DNA of 60,462 bases, taken from contig NZ_JADGMY010000023.1 in NCBI RefSeq assembly GCF_015234515.1, positions 331,882 through 392,343 on the forward strand, in the 5' to 3' direction. This document shows positions 16,687 to 26,803 of this stretch, one piece after another. The position numbers were made by a program, and so were the translations under genes. Under the pieces are notes generated by a model, which ran no database searches, was not told the DNA's origin, and worked only from the letters and a program-made list of their open reading frames with translations. The stretch comes from Cellulomonas sp. (GTDB lineage: Bacteria > Actinomycetota > Actinomycetes > Actinomycetales > Cellulomonadaceae). Each line of letters starts with the position of its first letter. Position 1 is the first letter of the stretch.

Positions 16687-17133
16687 TCACCCACCCGCGT
16701 CACCGGTTCCCGGCTCGTCGCTGCCGCCGGCATCGTGACCCGACCACCGGGCCGCTGCGGCAGCACACGCCGCCCCGTGCTCCGGGTGGGCGACGAGGAC
16801 GAGCCGGTGGTCGTGGTCGCTGTACTGGACGCGCAGGTCGACCCCCGCGTCGGCCATGAGGCGCGCCACCTGGCCCAGCTGACCGGGCGTGCCCTGGTCC
16901 AGCCGGAGCAGCACGACGTCGGACACGGTCACCGGCCCGATGTCGGCGCGCTGCAGCGCCGCCTGCGCCCGGTCGGCATCGGCCACCAGGAAGTGCGCCA
17001 CCGCGGCCCCGGCGTGGCTGAACACCCCGCCCCCCTCGAGGCTGACCCCGGCCGCACCGAGCACCTCGCCCAGCTCCGCGAGGGCACCGGGTCGGTCCGC
17101 GAGCAGCACCTCGACGTCGCGCAGCCCGCTCAC
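16687..17133 (-). CDS. tandem ACT-domain protein
   Basis: The 148-residue protein has two ACT-like units: LRDVEVLLADRPGALAELGEVLGAAGVSLEGGGVF and, after about 70 residues, VVLLRLDQGTPGQLGQVARLMADAGVDLRVQYSD. Both have the R/T-P-G-x-L helix start typical of amino-acid-binding ACT folds. No catalytic domain is attached, so it is probably a small-molecule sensor or a regulatory partner. GTG 17133 overlaps the OsmC stop (GTGA), so it is translationally coupled to that gene. A Gly/Asp-rich tail ends the protein. Confidence 0.7.
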   Translation of the reverse strand: MSGLRDVEVLLADRPGALAELGEVLGAAGVSLEGGGVFSHAGAAVAHFLVADADRAQAALQRADIGPVTVSDVVLLRLDQGTPGQLGQVARLMADAGVDLRVQYSDHDHRLVLVAHPEHGAACAAAAARWSGHDAGGSDEPGTGDAGG

Positions 17134-17588
17134 GCGTCCACCACCGTCGGGTCGACCGAGACGTCGGCGGTGAGCGAGCGGGCGACGTAGCACTGGTCGT
17201 GCGCCTGCTCGACGAGCGTCCGGACGAGGTCGTGGTCGGTGCCGGGCGCGACGCGCACGACCGGCGTCAGCGCGATCCGGGTGAGCCGGGGGTGCGGGGT
17301 GTCGGTGGGCATGACGGCCTCGGCGTCGTCCGCGTACCCGACCACGTCGACACCGGCGCGGGCCGCGGCACCCAGGAACGACAGGAGCTGGCACGAGCTG
17401 GCCGCCATGACCAGCAGCTGCTCGGGGTTGAGGCGGGTCGCGTCACCACGGAACTCGGGGGCGGCGCTGAGCGCCACCCGCGCCGTGCCGCCGGCGCCGT
17501 CGGCGTGGTGCTCGCGGCGGTAGGACCGGTACCCCTCGCCCGTGGAGCCCGACCAGGCGAGGTGGGTCGTGTACGTGTGCGTCGTCAT
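17130..17588 (-). CDS. OsmC/Ohr-family peroxidase-like protein
   Basis: The 152-residue protein has the OsmC fold pattern: EFRGDATRLNPEQLLVMAASSCQLLSFLGAAARAG with the first conserved Cys in AASSCQ, and a C-terminal segment VRTLVEQAHDQCYVARSLTADVSVDP with the second Cys. These two cysteines form the peroxidatic/resolving pair used to reduce organic hydroperoxides. ATG 17588 was preferred over an upstream ATG at 17597 because the protein normally starts close to the first strand. It is divergent from an ArsR gene across a 20-bp palindrome, which suggests direct control by that regulator. Confidence 0.85.
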   Translation of the reverse strand: MTTHTYTTHLAWSGSTGEGYRSYRREHHADGAGGTARVALSAAPEFRGDATRLNPEQLLVMAASSCQLLSFLGAAARAGVDVVGYADDAEAVMPTDTPHPRLTRIALTPVVRVAPGTDHDLVRTLVEQAHDQCYVARSLTADVSVDPTVVDA

Positions 17589-17611
17589 GACCGGCACCGT
17601 AGGACGGGAAG

Positions 17612-17631
17612 ACTTCGGCGACGGCCGAAGT
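17612..17631. promoter_or_regulatory. palindromic ArsR-type operator
   Basis: ACTTCGGC-GACG-GCCGAAGT is a perfect 8+4+8 inverted repeat centred between the divergent OsmC and ArsR genes. It is 23 bp from each start (17588 and 17654) and a good candidate operator for the ArsR protein. Confidence 0.65.
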
Positions 17632-17653
17632 GTCCCGGCGGTACGGTCGGGAC

Positions 17654-18355
17654 GTGGGCAGGGACTTCTCGGTCGTCGGCCGGGCGCTCGCCGCGCCCGC
17701 GCGGTCCACGTTCGTCGACCTCCTCATGGACGGTTCACGACGGCCCGCGGGGGAGCTCGCGCGCGCGGCGGGGGTGTCGGCCGCGACCGCGAGCGAGCAC
17801 CTGGCCGTGCTCGTCGACGCGGGCCTGGTCCGGTGCGAGCCGCGCGGGCGACAGCGGTTCTACGCGCTGGCCGACGACTCCGTCGCCGCCGCGCTGGAGC
17901 GGCTGGGGCACCTCTGCCCGTCGGCGCCGACGACGTCCTTCCGTCACGCTCGCGAGGCTCGCGACCTCGCGCGGGCGCGCCTGTGCTACGACCACCTGGC
18001 CGGACGCCTCGGCGTCGAGCTGCTGGAGTCGATGCAGCGCTCCGGCTGGCTCGCCTCCGGGGACGTCCGCCTCACCGCGGTGGGCCGGGCCTCGATCACC
18101 GGGCTGGGGCTCCCCGTCGACGAGCTCGCCGCACGCCGGCGTCCGCTGGTGCGGGTCTGCCCGGACTGGACGGAACGACGGCCCCACCTCGCCGGCGGCC
18201 TCGGTGCGGCGCTCGCCGCGCTCTTCGTGGAACGTGACTGGGTGCGCCGCCGCACCCGCGGCCGCGGACTGGACATCACGCAGGCGGGGACCGAGGCCCT
18301 CGCTCGGACCTGGGCACTGGCACCGGCCACGTGGGCCTCGCCCTGCCCGGAGTAG
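17654..18355 (+). CDS. ArsR-type winged-helix regulator with C-terminal extension
   Basis: The 233-residue protein starts with an ArsR HTH (FSVVGRALAAPARSTFVDLLMDGSRRPAGELARAAGVSAATASEHLAVLVDAGLV) and continues with a 130-residue domain containing CYDHLAGRLGVELLESM and VCPDWTERRPHLAGGLGAAL. This is a common actinobacterial ArsR subgroup with conserved Cys residues in ARLCYDHLAG and VRVCPDWTERR, which may sense metals or oxidants. GTG 17654 was chosen because GTG 17630 lies inside the operator palindrome. It is divergent from the OsmC gene. Confidence 0.8.
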   Translation: MGRDFSVVGRALAAPARSTFVDLLMDGSRRPAGELARAAGVSAATASEHLAVLVDAGLVRCEPRGRQRFYALADDSVAAALERLGHLCPSAPTTSFRHAREARDLARARLCYDHLAGRLGVELLESMQRSGWLASGDVRLTAVGRASITGLGLPVDELAARRRPLVRVCPDWTERRPHLAGGLGAALAALFVERDWVRRRTRGRGLDITQAGTEALARTWALAPATWASPCPE

Positions 18356-18519
18356 CCCTCGCCGTCGCCTCGGCGTTCGCGGCGGGCACAGGGGCGCCGG
18401 GACGAACCGTGCGAGAACGCCCCGGATCAAACGGATCAAACCGGTAGAGTCCCCGCGGCTGCTCGTTCTGCGCGGGTGGCGCACCGTCAGGTGCAGGGGG
18501 ATGACGAGAGGTGCGTGCT

Positions 18520-19356
18520 GTGCGGAAGCTGATGGGATCGCTGGGGGTCGCCGTGGTGCTGGCGGCAGTCGGGCTCGGGATGGGCGCCGTGCCCGCCGCC
18601 GCGGATCCGGCGGCCGACCACCGTGCCTTCGTCCAGGCAGGCTTCAGCGGGACGACGGACGAGGAGTACCGCGCCTGGGTCGAGGCCCTCGCCGCCACCC
18701 CTGACGGGCCGGTCATGCACGCGAGCGCGACCCGCGCACTGGCGGGGACGGTCGAGCAGCTGCGGGCCTACGGCGACGCGGGGTACCTCCTGGCGTGGCG
18801 GGCCGATGAGGAGATCCGGGTGGCGCGACTCATGAGCACGGCCACGAAGCCGACGGTCGACCGCGCCATCCAGGTGGTCCTCGAGATGGCGGACCCGCAG
18901 GCGGTGACGGACTTCCTCAACACCGGCCTGGCTGAGGCGCAGTACGTCGACGACAGGCTCGCGGCTGCACGGATGGTCCTCGGCGGCAGCGACAACACCG
19001 GGCCAGCCCTGGACGACGCGGCCCAGGCCGCTCTTGACGGCACGCGTGCCGAGCTGCGCGAGTTCATCGTCAGCGGTCAGTTCGTGGCGCGCGCCATCGA
19101 CGCGGCGAACGCCCCTGCACCCGCGGCACCGGTACCCGCGGCGCCAGTACCCGCTGCGCCAGTACCCGCTGCGCCCGTGCCCGCGGCACCCGCAGCCGCC
19201 GCCCCAGCCGCCCAGGCCGCACGCGGCGCTCGCGGACCCGCCGTGCTGGCGGTGACGGGCGTCGCCGAGGGGCCGTTGGCGGCGTTGGCCGCTGCGGCGA
19301 TCCTCTCCGGCGTCGGCTGCGTCGTGCTCGCCCGTCGGCGGCGTCAGCCCGCCTGA
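18520..19356 (+). CDS. ALF-repeat-like surface protein with LAVTG sortase signal
   Basis: This 278-residue precursor has a signal peptide (to about VPAAA), then helical repeats of the ALF type (FVQAGFSGTTDEEYRAWVEALA, then FLNTGLAEAQYVDDRLAAARMVLG), then a Pro/Ala/Val linker of repeated VPAAP units (about 195-225), and a C-terminal sorting signal: LAVTG, a hydrophobic stretch and a RRRR tail. LAxTG is the recognition form used by class E sortases in high-GC actinobacteria, so the protein is likely covalently wall-anchored. GTG 18520 is preferred over 18511 because GAGAGG lies 8 nt upstream. No sortase gene is nearby. The function is unknown. Confidence 0.7.
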   Translation: MRKLMGSLGVAVVLAAVGLGMGAVPAAADPAADHRAFVQAGFSGTTDEEYRAWVEALAATPDGPVMHASATRALAGTVEQLRAYGDAGYLLAWRADEEIRVARLMSTATKPTVDRAIQVVLEMADPQAVTDFLNTGLAEAQYVDDRLAAARMVLGGSDNTGPALDDAAQAALDGTRAELREFIVSGQFVARAIDAANAPAPAAPVPAAPVPAAPVPAAPVPAAPAAAAPAAQAARGARGPAVLAVTGVAEGPLAALAAAAILSGVGCVVLARRRRQPA

Positions 19357-19364
19357 GCGCCCGC

Positions 19365-19380
19365 TCCCTCCACGGAGGGA
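19365..19380 (+). terminator. hairpin after the surface-protein gene
   Basis: TCCCTCC-AC-GGAGGGA has perfect 7-bp arms 9 nt after the stop codon. The 2-nt loop means the top pairs will be open in RNA. It lies between convergent genes. Confidence 0.45.
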
Positions 19381-19431
19381 CGTTCTGCCTGAGCCGCAGG
19401 ACGGTCCCGAGCGTGCCGTCGGAGGGAGGGA

Positions 19432-20406
19432 CTACGTCGTCGCCGCGCACCGCTCCTCGGACGCCTGCGGGTCCGGCGGCTGGAAGTCCTCGGAGGTCAG
19501 CGGCAGCGACCGCACGCTGCGGAACTCGCGGCGCTGCCCGTCGACCGGGTCGGTGAACGCGATCCCCGCGGCGAGCAGCTGCATCGGCGCCCGGAAGTCG
19601 TCGAGGTCGACGTCGCGCAGCACCGGGTACAGCGGGTCGCCGACGATCGGGATGCCCAGCCCGCTCAGGTGCAGCCGCAGCTGGTGCGTGCGGCCGGTGC
19701 GCGGGGTCAGCCGGTAGACGCCGAGGCCGTCGACCTCACGCTCCAGCTCGACGAGCGTCTCGGCGTTCACGGGGGCGTCCGGCACGACCTCGGCGCGGGG
19801 GGTCCCGCGCACCTTGCGCAGGTGGTTGCGCACGACCGTCGGCAGCTCCAGGTCGGCGCGCAGCGGCGCGAGCGCGCGGTACGTCTTGTCCATGACGCGG
19901 CGCTCGAACGCCATCTGGTAGACGCCGCGCCAGCGTCGCTCGGTGGCGAGCAGGAGGACCCCGGACGTGCCCCGGTCGAGGCGGTGCAGCGGCGAGAGCT
20001 CCGGCAGGTCCAGCTCGGCGCGCAGCCGCACGACGACGCTCTGCACCACGTGCCGTCCGCGGGGGATCGTCGACAGGAACGGCGGCTTGTCGACGACCAC
20101 GAGGCGCTCGTCGCGGTGCACCACGTGGATCGGCCCGGGCACCACGGGCTCGTCGCGCACGATCCGGTGGAACCACACGTGTCGGGCCGGCACGTACGGG
20201 TCGTCGTCGCGCAGCGCGCGCCCGTCCTCGTCGACGAAGCACCCGTGCGCCAGCATCCCCGCCACGTCGACGTGCTCGGGGAGCCGGGCGCGCAGCCACG
20301 CGCCCATGGTGGACCAGGCGTCGGGGACCCCGCGGGCGCGCGGTGGCGTGCACAGGCGGGCGGCGGCCAGCCCGTGGCGTGCCGGGAGGGGGGAGCGGGG
20401 GGCCAC
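19432..20406 (-). CDS. RluA-family RNA pseudouridine synthase
   Basis: The 324-residue protein contains the RluA catalytic motif HRLDRGTSGVLLLA with the nucleophilic Asp (D144), preceded by the strand VVHRDERLVVVDKPPFLSTIPRG and followed by the C-terminal RTHQLRLHLSGLGIPIVGDPLYP motif. These define a Psi synthase that isomerises uridine in rRNA or tRNA. GTG 20406 was selected because upstream sequence in frame is not protein-like and lies in the divergent promoter. The target RNA cannot be inferred; the subfamily resembles those with a short N-terminal extension instead of an S4 domain. Confidence 0.9.
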   Translation of the reverse strand: MAPRSPLPARHGLAAARLCTPPRARGVPDAWSTMGAWLRARLPEHVDVAGMLAHGCFVDEDGRALRDDDPYVPARHVWFHRIVRDEPVVPGPIHVVHRDERLVVVDKPPFLSTIPRGRHVVQSVVVRLRAELDLPELSPLHRLDRGTSGVLLLATERRWRGVYQMAFERRVMDKTYRALAPLRADLELPTVVRNHLRKVRGTPRAEVVPDAPVNAETLVELEREVDGLGVYRLTPRTGRTHQLRLHLSGLGIPIVGDPLYPVLRDVDLDDFRAPMQLLAAGIAFTDPVDGQRREFRSVRSLPLTSEDFQPPDPQASEERCAATT

Positions 20407-20556
20407 GTGTCGAGGGTACGAGGCGACGGCGCCCCTTCCTCCCGCAGAGCCGTCCGGGCACGTGACGCGACGCCGGCGACGCGAGGGGGGGCGGCCCGGC
20501 GTGGCCGGTGCAACGATCGCTGGACCGCCGGTGGTGGCCCGCCTAGGGTCCTCGGC

Positions 20557-21324
20557 GTGGAACGAGGACGAGCAGCCCGGTCGTGGTCGGTGCCCCGCCG
20601 GTGGTGGCGCACGGCGCGGGCGCGTCTCACCCCGGAGCGCGGCCTGCGGGACCGCCTCCTGACGGAGGCGGCACGGTCGTACGTGGCCGGGGGTACCGCG
20701 ATCGTGCTCAGCCTGACCCCGGTCATGCCGAGCGCCGACGGCCGGCCGTGGTGGGTCGTGGACCACCTGCTCGTGTTCCTGGCGGCCTACCAGCTCGTGT
20801 ACGTGGGGCTGACGCTCGCCGTCTTCCTCCCCGCGTCGCCGCAGACGGTCGCGCGTGCCGGTGCCGCCATGCCCCGTCGGGGCTTCGTGCACCGGTGGCT
20901 CCTGGTCGCCGAGCCGGGAGCGGGCGCGGCGCTCGTCGTCGGTGCCGGTGCCATGGCTGCGGCCGTCGTGGTCCTGCCGCAGGCCGACCGCTTCACCAGT
21001 GCGCTGCCGGCGCCACTGCTCGTCGCGATGTGCGTCGTCCTCATCGTCACGGCCTGGGCCACGATGGTGCTGACGTACGCGGTGGAGTACCTGCGCCGCG
21101 ATGGCGCGACGGGCGGACTGCGGTTCCCCGGCGAGGGGCCGCGCGTGTTCAGCGACTACCTCTACGTCGCGGTGTCCGTCGGCACCACCTTCGGGACGAC
21201 CGACGTCGAGGTCACGAGCAGCGCGCTGCGGCGGACCGTCACGGGGCAGGCGCTCGCGGCCTTCCTGTTCAACGCGGTGATCGTCGCCATGACCGTCGCC
21301 TCGATCGCCGCGCTCGCGGCCTGA
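20557..21324 (+). CDS. DUF1345 membrane protein
   Basis: The 255-residue protein has a basic N-terminus and about five or six membrane helices. The C-terminal segment EYLRRDGATGGLRFPG...FSDYLYVAVSVGTTFGTTDVEVTSSALRRTVTGQALAAFLFNAVIVAMTV is the diagnostic DUF1345 pattern, with SVGTTFGTTDVEV resembling the selectivity-filter-like segment of ion channels. The function of the family is not established. The GTG start at 20557 is in frame but lacks a strong ribosome-binding site. It ends at a shared bidirectional terminator. Confidence 0.75.
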   Translation: MERGRAARSWSVPRRWWRTARARLTPERGLRDRLLTEAARSYVAGGTAIVLSLTPVMPSADGRPWWVVDHLLVFLAAYQLVYVGLTLAVFLPASPQTVARAGAAMPRRGFVHRWLLVAEPGAGAALVVGAGAMAAAVVVLPQADRFTSALPAPLLVAMCVVLIVTAWATMVLTYAVEYLRRDGATGGLRFPGEGPRVFSDYLYVAVSVGTTFGTTDVEVTSSALRRTVTGQALAAFLFNAVIVAMTVASIAALAA

Positions 21325-21332
21325 CGCACGAC

Positions 21333-21367
21333 GACGGCGCCGCACCTCGGGGAGGTACGGCGCCGTC
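21333..21367. terminator. bidirectional terminator between DUF1345 and GH10-B genes
   Basis: GACGGCGCCG (21333-21342) pairs with CGGCGCCGTC (21358-21367), and after a C/A mismatch ACCTC pairs with GAGGT around a GGG loop. The hairpin serves two convergent genes. Confidence 0.8.
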
Positions 21368-21403
21368 GCGACGGCCGGCACAGGGCCGGTCAGGTGGTGC
21401 TGG

Positions 21404-23205
<1,802 letters not shown>

Positions 23206-24159
23206 ATGACGGACATGCCGCCCGACGCCCTCGCACCCGCCGCGCTCGCGGGCGTCCGGGCGGCCGTGGCGCTCGGCGCCGTCGTCGTCCTGCCGCTCGG
23301 CCTGCGGCTGCTGGCGGCCAGCGGGGCGGCCCCGGTACCCCGGCCCCGGTCGACCGCGTGGCCGCTGGCGGGTGCCGCCGCAGCGCTGGCCCTGCTGCTG
23401 CCCCGGGGACCGGCGGCCGTCGCGCTGGCCGTCCCCTTCGCCGTGGTCACCGGCGTCCTGCTACTGACGGCGGCGCGGGCGTGGACCGTTCCCGGCCGTG
23501 CCCGCGGCGTGCCCGACATCGCCGTCGCGGTCGCCCTGGGCGTCACGACGGTGGGGGCGCTCGCGCTCGTGGCCGACCGCGCCGGCGCGTCCGTGCTGGG
23601 GTTCGACGGGGACATCCTGCTGCTCACCGTGCCGCACATGCTGTTCGCCGGGTTCGGCGCGTGCCTCGCCGCCGGCCTGGCCGCGCGCGCCCGGTCGGCC
23701 GGGCCCGACACGCTCGCCCGCGTCGGCGCCGGCGGGACGACGCTCGGCGTGCTCACCGTGCTGGCGGGCTACCTCGTCTCGGACGAGGCCGAGCTCGTCG
23801 GCACCGTCGTGCTCACCGCGGGGATCTGGTGCGCGACGGCCGCTGCGTGGCGCGCGGCCCGCCGGGACGCGGTGGGAGGCGGGCGACCCGCGGCCGCCGC
23901 CTGGGCCGGGGCGGCCGCGCTGGGCAGCGTGGTCGCGATGCTGCTGGCACTGTGGTGGGCGTGGGGTGAGGTCAGTGGCGTCGCGCACCTCGACCTGTCG
24001 TGGATGGTCGCGACCCACGGTGCGGTCAACGCGCTCGCGGTCGTGCTCGGCTCGTTCGTCGCGCTGCGGCTGCGCGCGGGGGCACCGCGCGGCGACCAGG
24101 ACCCGGTGGAGGCGGCACCGGCCGGACCCGGAGGTGGGACATGGCGCTCGACGACCTGA
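23206..24159 (+). CDS. YndJ-family membrane protein
   Basis: The 317-residue protein has about nine hydrophobic segments. The HMLFAGFGACLAAGLAAR and MVATHGAVNALAVVLGSFVALRLRAG segments, each with a conserved His and Asn near the membrane interface, resemble the YndJ family of Bacillus, whose function is unknown. The gene overlaps the following DUF1990 gene by 19 bp; in firmicutes and actinobacteria the two domains are often adjacent or fused, which supports both calls. A palindromic operator lies directly before the start. Confidence 0.65.
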   Translation: MTDMPPDALAPAALAGVRAAVALGAVVVLPLGLRLLAASGAAPVPRPRSTAWPLAGAAAALALLLPRGPAAVALAVPFAVVTGVLLLTAARAWTVPGRARGVPDIAVAVALGVTTVGALALVADRAGASVLGFDGDILLLTVPHMLFAGFGACLAAGLAARARSAGPDTLARVGAGGTTLGVLTVLAGYLVSDEAELVGTVVLTAGIWCATAAAWRAARRDAVGGGRPAAAAWAGAAALGSVVAMLLALWWAWGEVSGVAHLDLSWMVATHGAVNALAVVLGSFVALRLRAGAPRGDQDPVEAAPAGPGGGTWRSTT

Positions 24160-24677
24160 CGTACGCACCGGTCGGCGCGACGCGTGCGCGGGCCGGCGCC
24201 GCGTGGGCGCGCGCGGGCGTCCCGCAGGGCTACCGCGTGCTGCACGTCCGCCACCGCGTGGCGCGCGGGGGCGGCGAGACGGCGCGCGCGGCGCTGGCCG
24301 ACGACCTGCGGACCTGGCGGGTGCACCGCGAGGCGGGTGTGCGACTGCGGGTCGCCGGGCCCGCGATACCGGGCGCGCGTGTCGTGACGCTGCTCGGCAG
24401 AGGGCCGGCCACGCTGCACGCCCCCTGCCGTGTCGTGTGGGTGGACGACCAGGGGTTCGGCTACGGCACCCTGCCGGGCCACCCGGTGGAGGGTGAGGAG
24501 GCGTTCCGGGCCGTGCTCCGCGACGGCGACGTGTGGCTCGAGGTCGAGGCGTACAGCAGGCCGGCGTGGGCGTGGGCGTGGGCCCGGGTCCTGGGACCGG
24601 TCATGCCGATCGGCCAGCGGCTCTACGTCCGCGTGCTGGCCCGTGCCGCGCGTCGGCTCCACCGCCGTCGGGCCTGA
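24141..24677 (+). CDS. DUF1990 family protein
   Basis: The 178-residue soluble protein begins LDDLTYAPVGATR, continues with GYRVLHVRHRV and ends with GFGYGTLPGHPVEGEEAFRAVLRDGDVWLEVEAYSRPAW. These match the DUF1990 pattern, especially G-x-G-Y-G-T-L-x-G-H-P-x-x-G-E-E. The family is predicted to bind a hydrophobic ligand; no activity is known. ATG 24141 lies inside the yndJ-like gene (19-bp overlap), so the two are translated together. Confidence 0.8.
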   Translation: MALDDLTYAPVGATRARAGAAWARAGVPQGYRVLHVRHRVARGGGETARAALADDLRTWRVHREAGVRLRVAGPAIPGARVVTLLGRGPATLHAPCRVVWVDDQGFGYGTLPGHPVEGEEAFRAVLRDGDVWLEVEAYSRPAWAWAWARVLGPVMPIGQRLYVRVLARAARRLHRRRA

Positions 24678-24680
24678 GCG

Positions 24681-25316
24681 TCAGGCGCGGCTCGCGCGCC
24701 CCAGGACGTGCGGCCACGCGGGCGAGAGGTGCGCGGGCCCGACATCGACCACGGCGACGGCGTCGACGGCGAACCCCGCCGTGCGGATCGCCGCCACCGT
24801 GTCACGGCCCGTGTGGCAGCCGCCGGCGAGGAGGGGCCACGCCGTGGCGTCCACGAGGCGCTGCAGGGCGCGCCGCGCACGGGTCGGCGCGGCGACGTGC
24901 TCGTAGAACCGCAGCTGCCCGCCCGGCCGCAGCACCCGGTGCATCTCGCGCAGCGCGATCGCCTGGTCCGTGACGGAGCAGAGCACGAGCGAGGCGACCA
25001 CGACGTCCACCGACCCGTCAGCCAGCGGGATCTGCTCGGCCACCGCGTCGACCACCCGCACCGGGGTCCGCGCCTCCGACGCGCGCCGCGCGGCCCGCTC
25101 ACGCAGGTACGGCTCGGGCTCGAGCGCGAGCACGCTGCCCACGCCGTCGGGGTAGTGGACGAAGTTGGCGCCGCCGCCCGCGCCGACCTCGACGACGTCA
25201 CCCGTCAGACCCGCCAGCAGCCGGCGCCGGTGACCGGCGGCTCCCTGCCGGTCCATCGCCGGGGCCGCGCGCTCGTAGAGGCGGGCGAACACGGGTCGGG
25301 GACGCGGGCAGCGCAC
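24681..25316 (-). CDS. class I SAM-dependent methyltransferase
   Basis: The 211-residue protein has motif I (VVEVGAGGGANFVHYP), an acidic strand-2 end (LALEPEPYLRERA), motif II-like VVVASLVLCSVTD and the post-II segment REMHRVLRPGGQLRFYEHV. This is the Methyltransf_11/UbiE-like architecture, here of the short actinobacterial type with GGCHTGRDT near the C-terminus. Its substrate is not evident. The GTG at 25316 gives full length; a GTG at 25292 is an alternative start. It ends 4 bp from the convergent DUF1990 gene. Confidence 0.85.
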   Translation of the reverse strand: MRCPRPRPVFARLYERAAPAMDRQGAAGHRRRLLAGLTGDVVEVGAGGGANFVHYPDGVGSVLALEPEPYLRERAARRASEARTPVRVVDAVAEQIPLADGSVDVVVASLVLCSVTDQAIALREMHRVLRPGGQLRFYEHVAAPTRARRALQRLVDATAWPLLAGGCHTGRDTVAAIRTAGFAVDAVAVVDVGPAHLSPAWPHVLGRASRA

Positions 25317-25347
25317 GAGGCCAACGTCGGACCCCGTGCCGGGCGTG

Positions 25348-25821
25348 TCAAGGGCCCAGCTCGGCCCAGATCACCTTGACGCTGTCCGTGCGGTACCACC
25401 CGACCTCGCGGGCCAGGCGCCGGGCGATCTGCAGGCCGAACCCGCCGTCACCCGGCGGACGTTCCCCGGCGACGCGCGGCACGCTGCCCAGGTCGTGGTC
25501 GGCCACGGTCAGCAGGAACTCGGGTCCGTCCTGCAGGAGCTCGACGGTCGTCGGCGGGCGGCCGTGACGGATCCCGTTGGTCGCGAGCTCGGAGGCGACG
25601 AGCACCAGGTCGTGCGCCACCGTGCCCAGGACCTCCTCGGCGGGGACGTCGGACCGCGTGTTGATCTCCGTCCGCAGCTGCTGCCGGAAGGCGTGCAGGT
25701 CGGAGACGTTGTCCAGGACCCACGTACGCACCGGCGTGAACCGGGCAGGCGGACGCGAGCTCCGCAGCCCGCCGTCGAGGTCGGGACTGTCGTCCGCAGG
25801 GGGTCCGGACGGTCTCGTCAC
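25348..25821 (-). CDS. anti-sigma-type serine kinase (HATPase_c, RsbW-like)
   Basis: The 157-residue protein contains a GHKL ATP-binding fold: N-box LVASELATNGIRHG, G1-like VADHDLGSVP and G2 GDGGFGLQIARRLAREVGW. No sensor or dimerisation domain is present, which matches the HATPase_c_2 proteins that act as anti-sigma factors or stand-alone switch kinases in Streptomyces-like bacteria. The partner sigma factor or anti-anti-sigma (STAS) protein is not encoded nearby. The first 35 residues are Pro/Asp/Arg-rich and probably flexible. Confidence 0.8.
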   Translation of the reverse strand: MTRPSGPPADDSPDLDGGLRSSRPPARFTPVRTWVLDNVSDLHAFRQQLRTEINTRSDVPAEEVLGTVAHDLVLVASELATNGIRHGRPPTTVELLQDGPEFLLTVADHDLGSVPRVAGERPPGDGGFGLQIARRLAREVGWYRTDSVKVIWAELGP

Positions 25822-25906
25822 GCGCTCGACCGTAGAGCAGCGTGGCGGGACCTGCCGAACGGGCGGCCCGGCGCGTCGTCCCGACGCTCGTCGACCGGCG
25901 TCGTCC

Positions 25907-26803
25907 CTACTTGATCGCCCCCTGCGTCACGCCCGCCATGACCCAGCGCTGCGTGAACAGGTACACGATGATCGCGGGCGCCATCGCCATGAGGTACGAG
26001 GCGAACGCGACGTTGTAGCTGCTGCTGAACTGGCTCTGGAAGACGCTCTGCAGCACCGGCAGGGTCTGCAGCGTGGAGTCGGCCGTGATGAGCGACGGCA
26101 TCATGAAGTCGTTCCACGAGGCGAGGAACGCGAAGATCGCGACGGTCGCGCTCATGGGCGCCATCATCGGGAACACGACGTACCGGAAGACGGTCCACGT
26201 CGTCGCGCCGTCCAGCCGGGCGCTCTCCTCGAGCTCCTCGGGCAGCCCGCGGATGAACGCCGTGAACAGCAGCACGCTGAACGACAGCTGGAACATCACG
26301 TGCAGGAGCGCCACCCCGCCCGGGTTCGCGAGCCCGACCATGCCCGTCAGCTTCACCTGGGACAGCGCGAGCACGGGGAACGGCAGGAACATGGCGGCCA
26401 GCAGGTAGTAGAACGACCACCGGAAGAACCGGCGGTCCCAGTTGCGGGCGATCGCGTACGCGGCCAGGGACGCGAGCGCGACGGTCCCGACGACGGTCAC
26501 CACGGTGACGAACACCGAGATGGCGAACCCGCGGGGGAAGTTCGTGAGCCGCCACGCCTCCACGAAGCCGTCGATGCTGATGGGCGACGGCAGGGAGAAG
26601 ACCTGCCCGTCGACCGACTGCGCGGTCGTCTTGAAGGACATCGTGAGCGTCGCGTACAGCGGCGCGAAGACCGCGAGCGTGCAGACGACCAGGGCGATGG
26701 TGGTGCCCCGGCTCGTGCGTTCCTCGCCACCCCGGCGGCGCGGGCGCCCGCGCCGGACCGGGACCTGACCGGGGGTCGTCGTCGTCAGCGTCTGCGCGGT
26801 CAT
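25907..26803 (-). CDS. CUT1 sugar ABC transporter permease (MalG-type)
   Basis: The 298-residue protein has six membrane segments and the EAA loop ELEESARLDGATTWTVFRYVVFPMM, which contacts the ATPase. The C-terminus, WVMAGVTQGAIK, is typical of MalG-type permeases. Its ATG overlaps the MalF stop by ATGA. With the binding protein and MalF-type permease it forms a carbohydrate-uptake importer; position between xylanase genes suggests xylo-oligosaccharides or related sugars, but this is inference. Confidence 0.92.
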   Translation of the reverse strand: MTAQTLTTTTPGQVPVRRGRPRRRGGEERTSRGTTIALVVCTLAVFAPLYATLTMSFKTTAQSVDGQVFSLPSPISIDGFVEAWRLTNFPRGFAISVFVTVVTVVGTVALASLAAYAIARNWDRRFFRWSFYYLLAAMFLPFPVLALSQVKLTGMVGLANPGGVALLHVMFQLSFSVLLFTAFIRGLPEELEESARLDGATTWTVFRYVVFPMMAPMSATVAIFAFLASWNDFMMPSLITADSTLQTLPVLQSVFQSQFSSSYNVAFASYLMAMAPAIIVYLFTQRWVMAGVTQGAIK

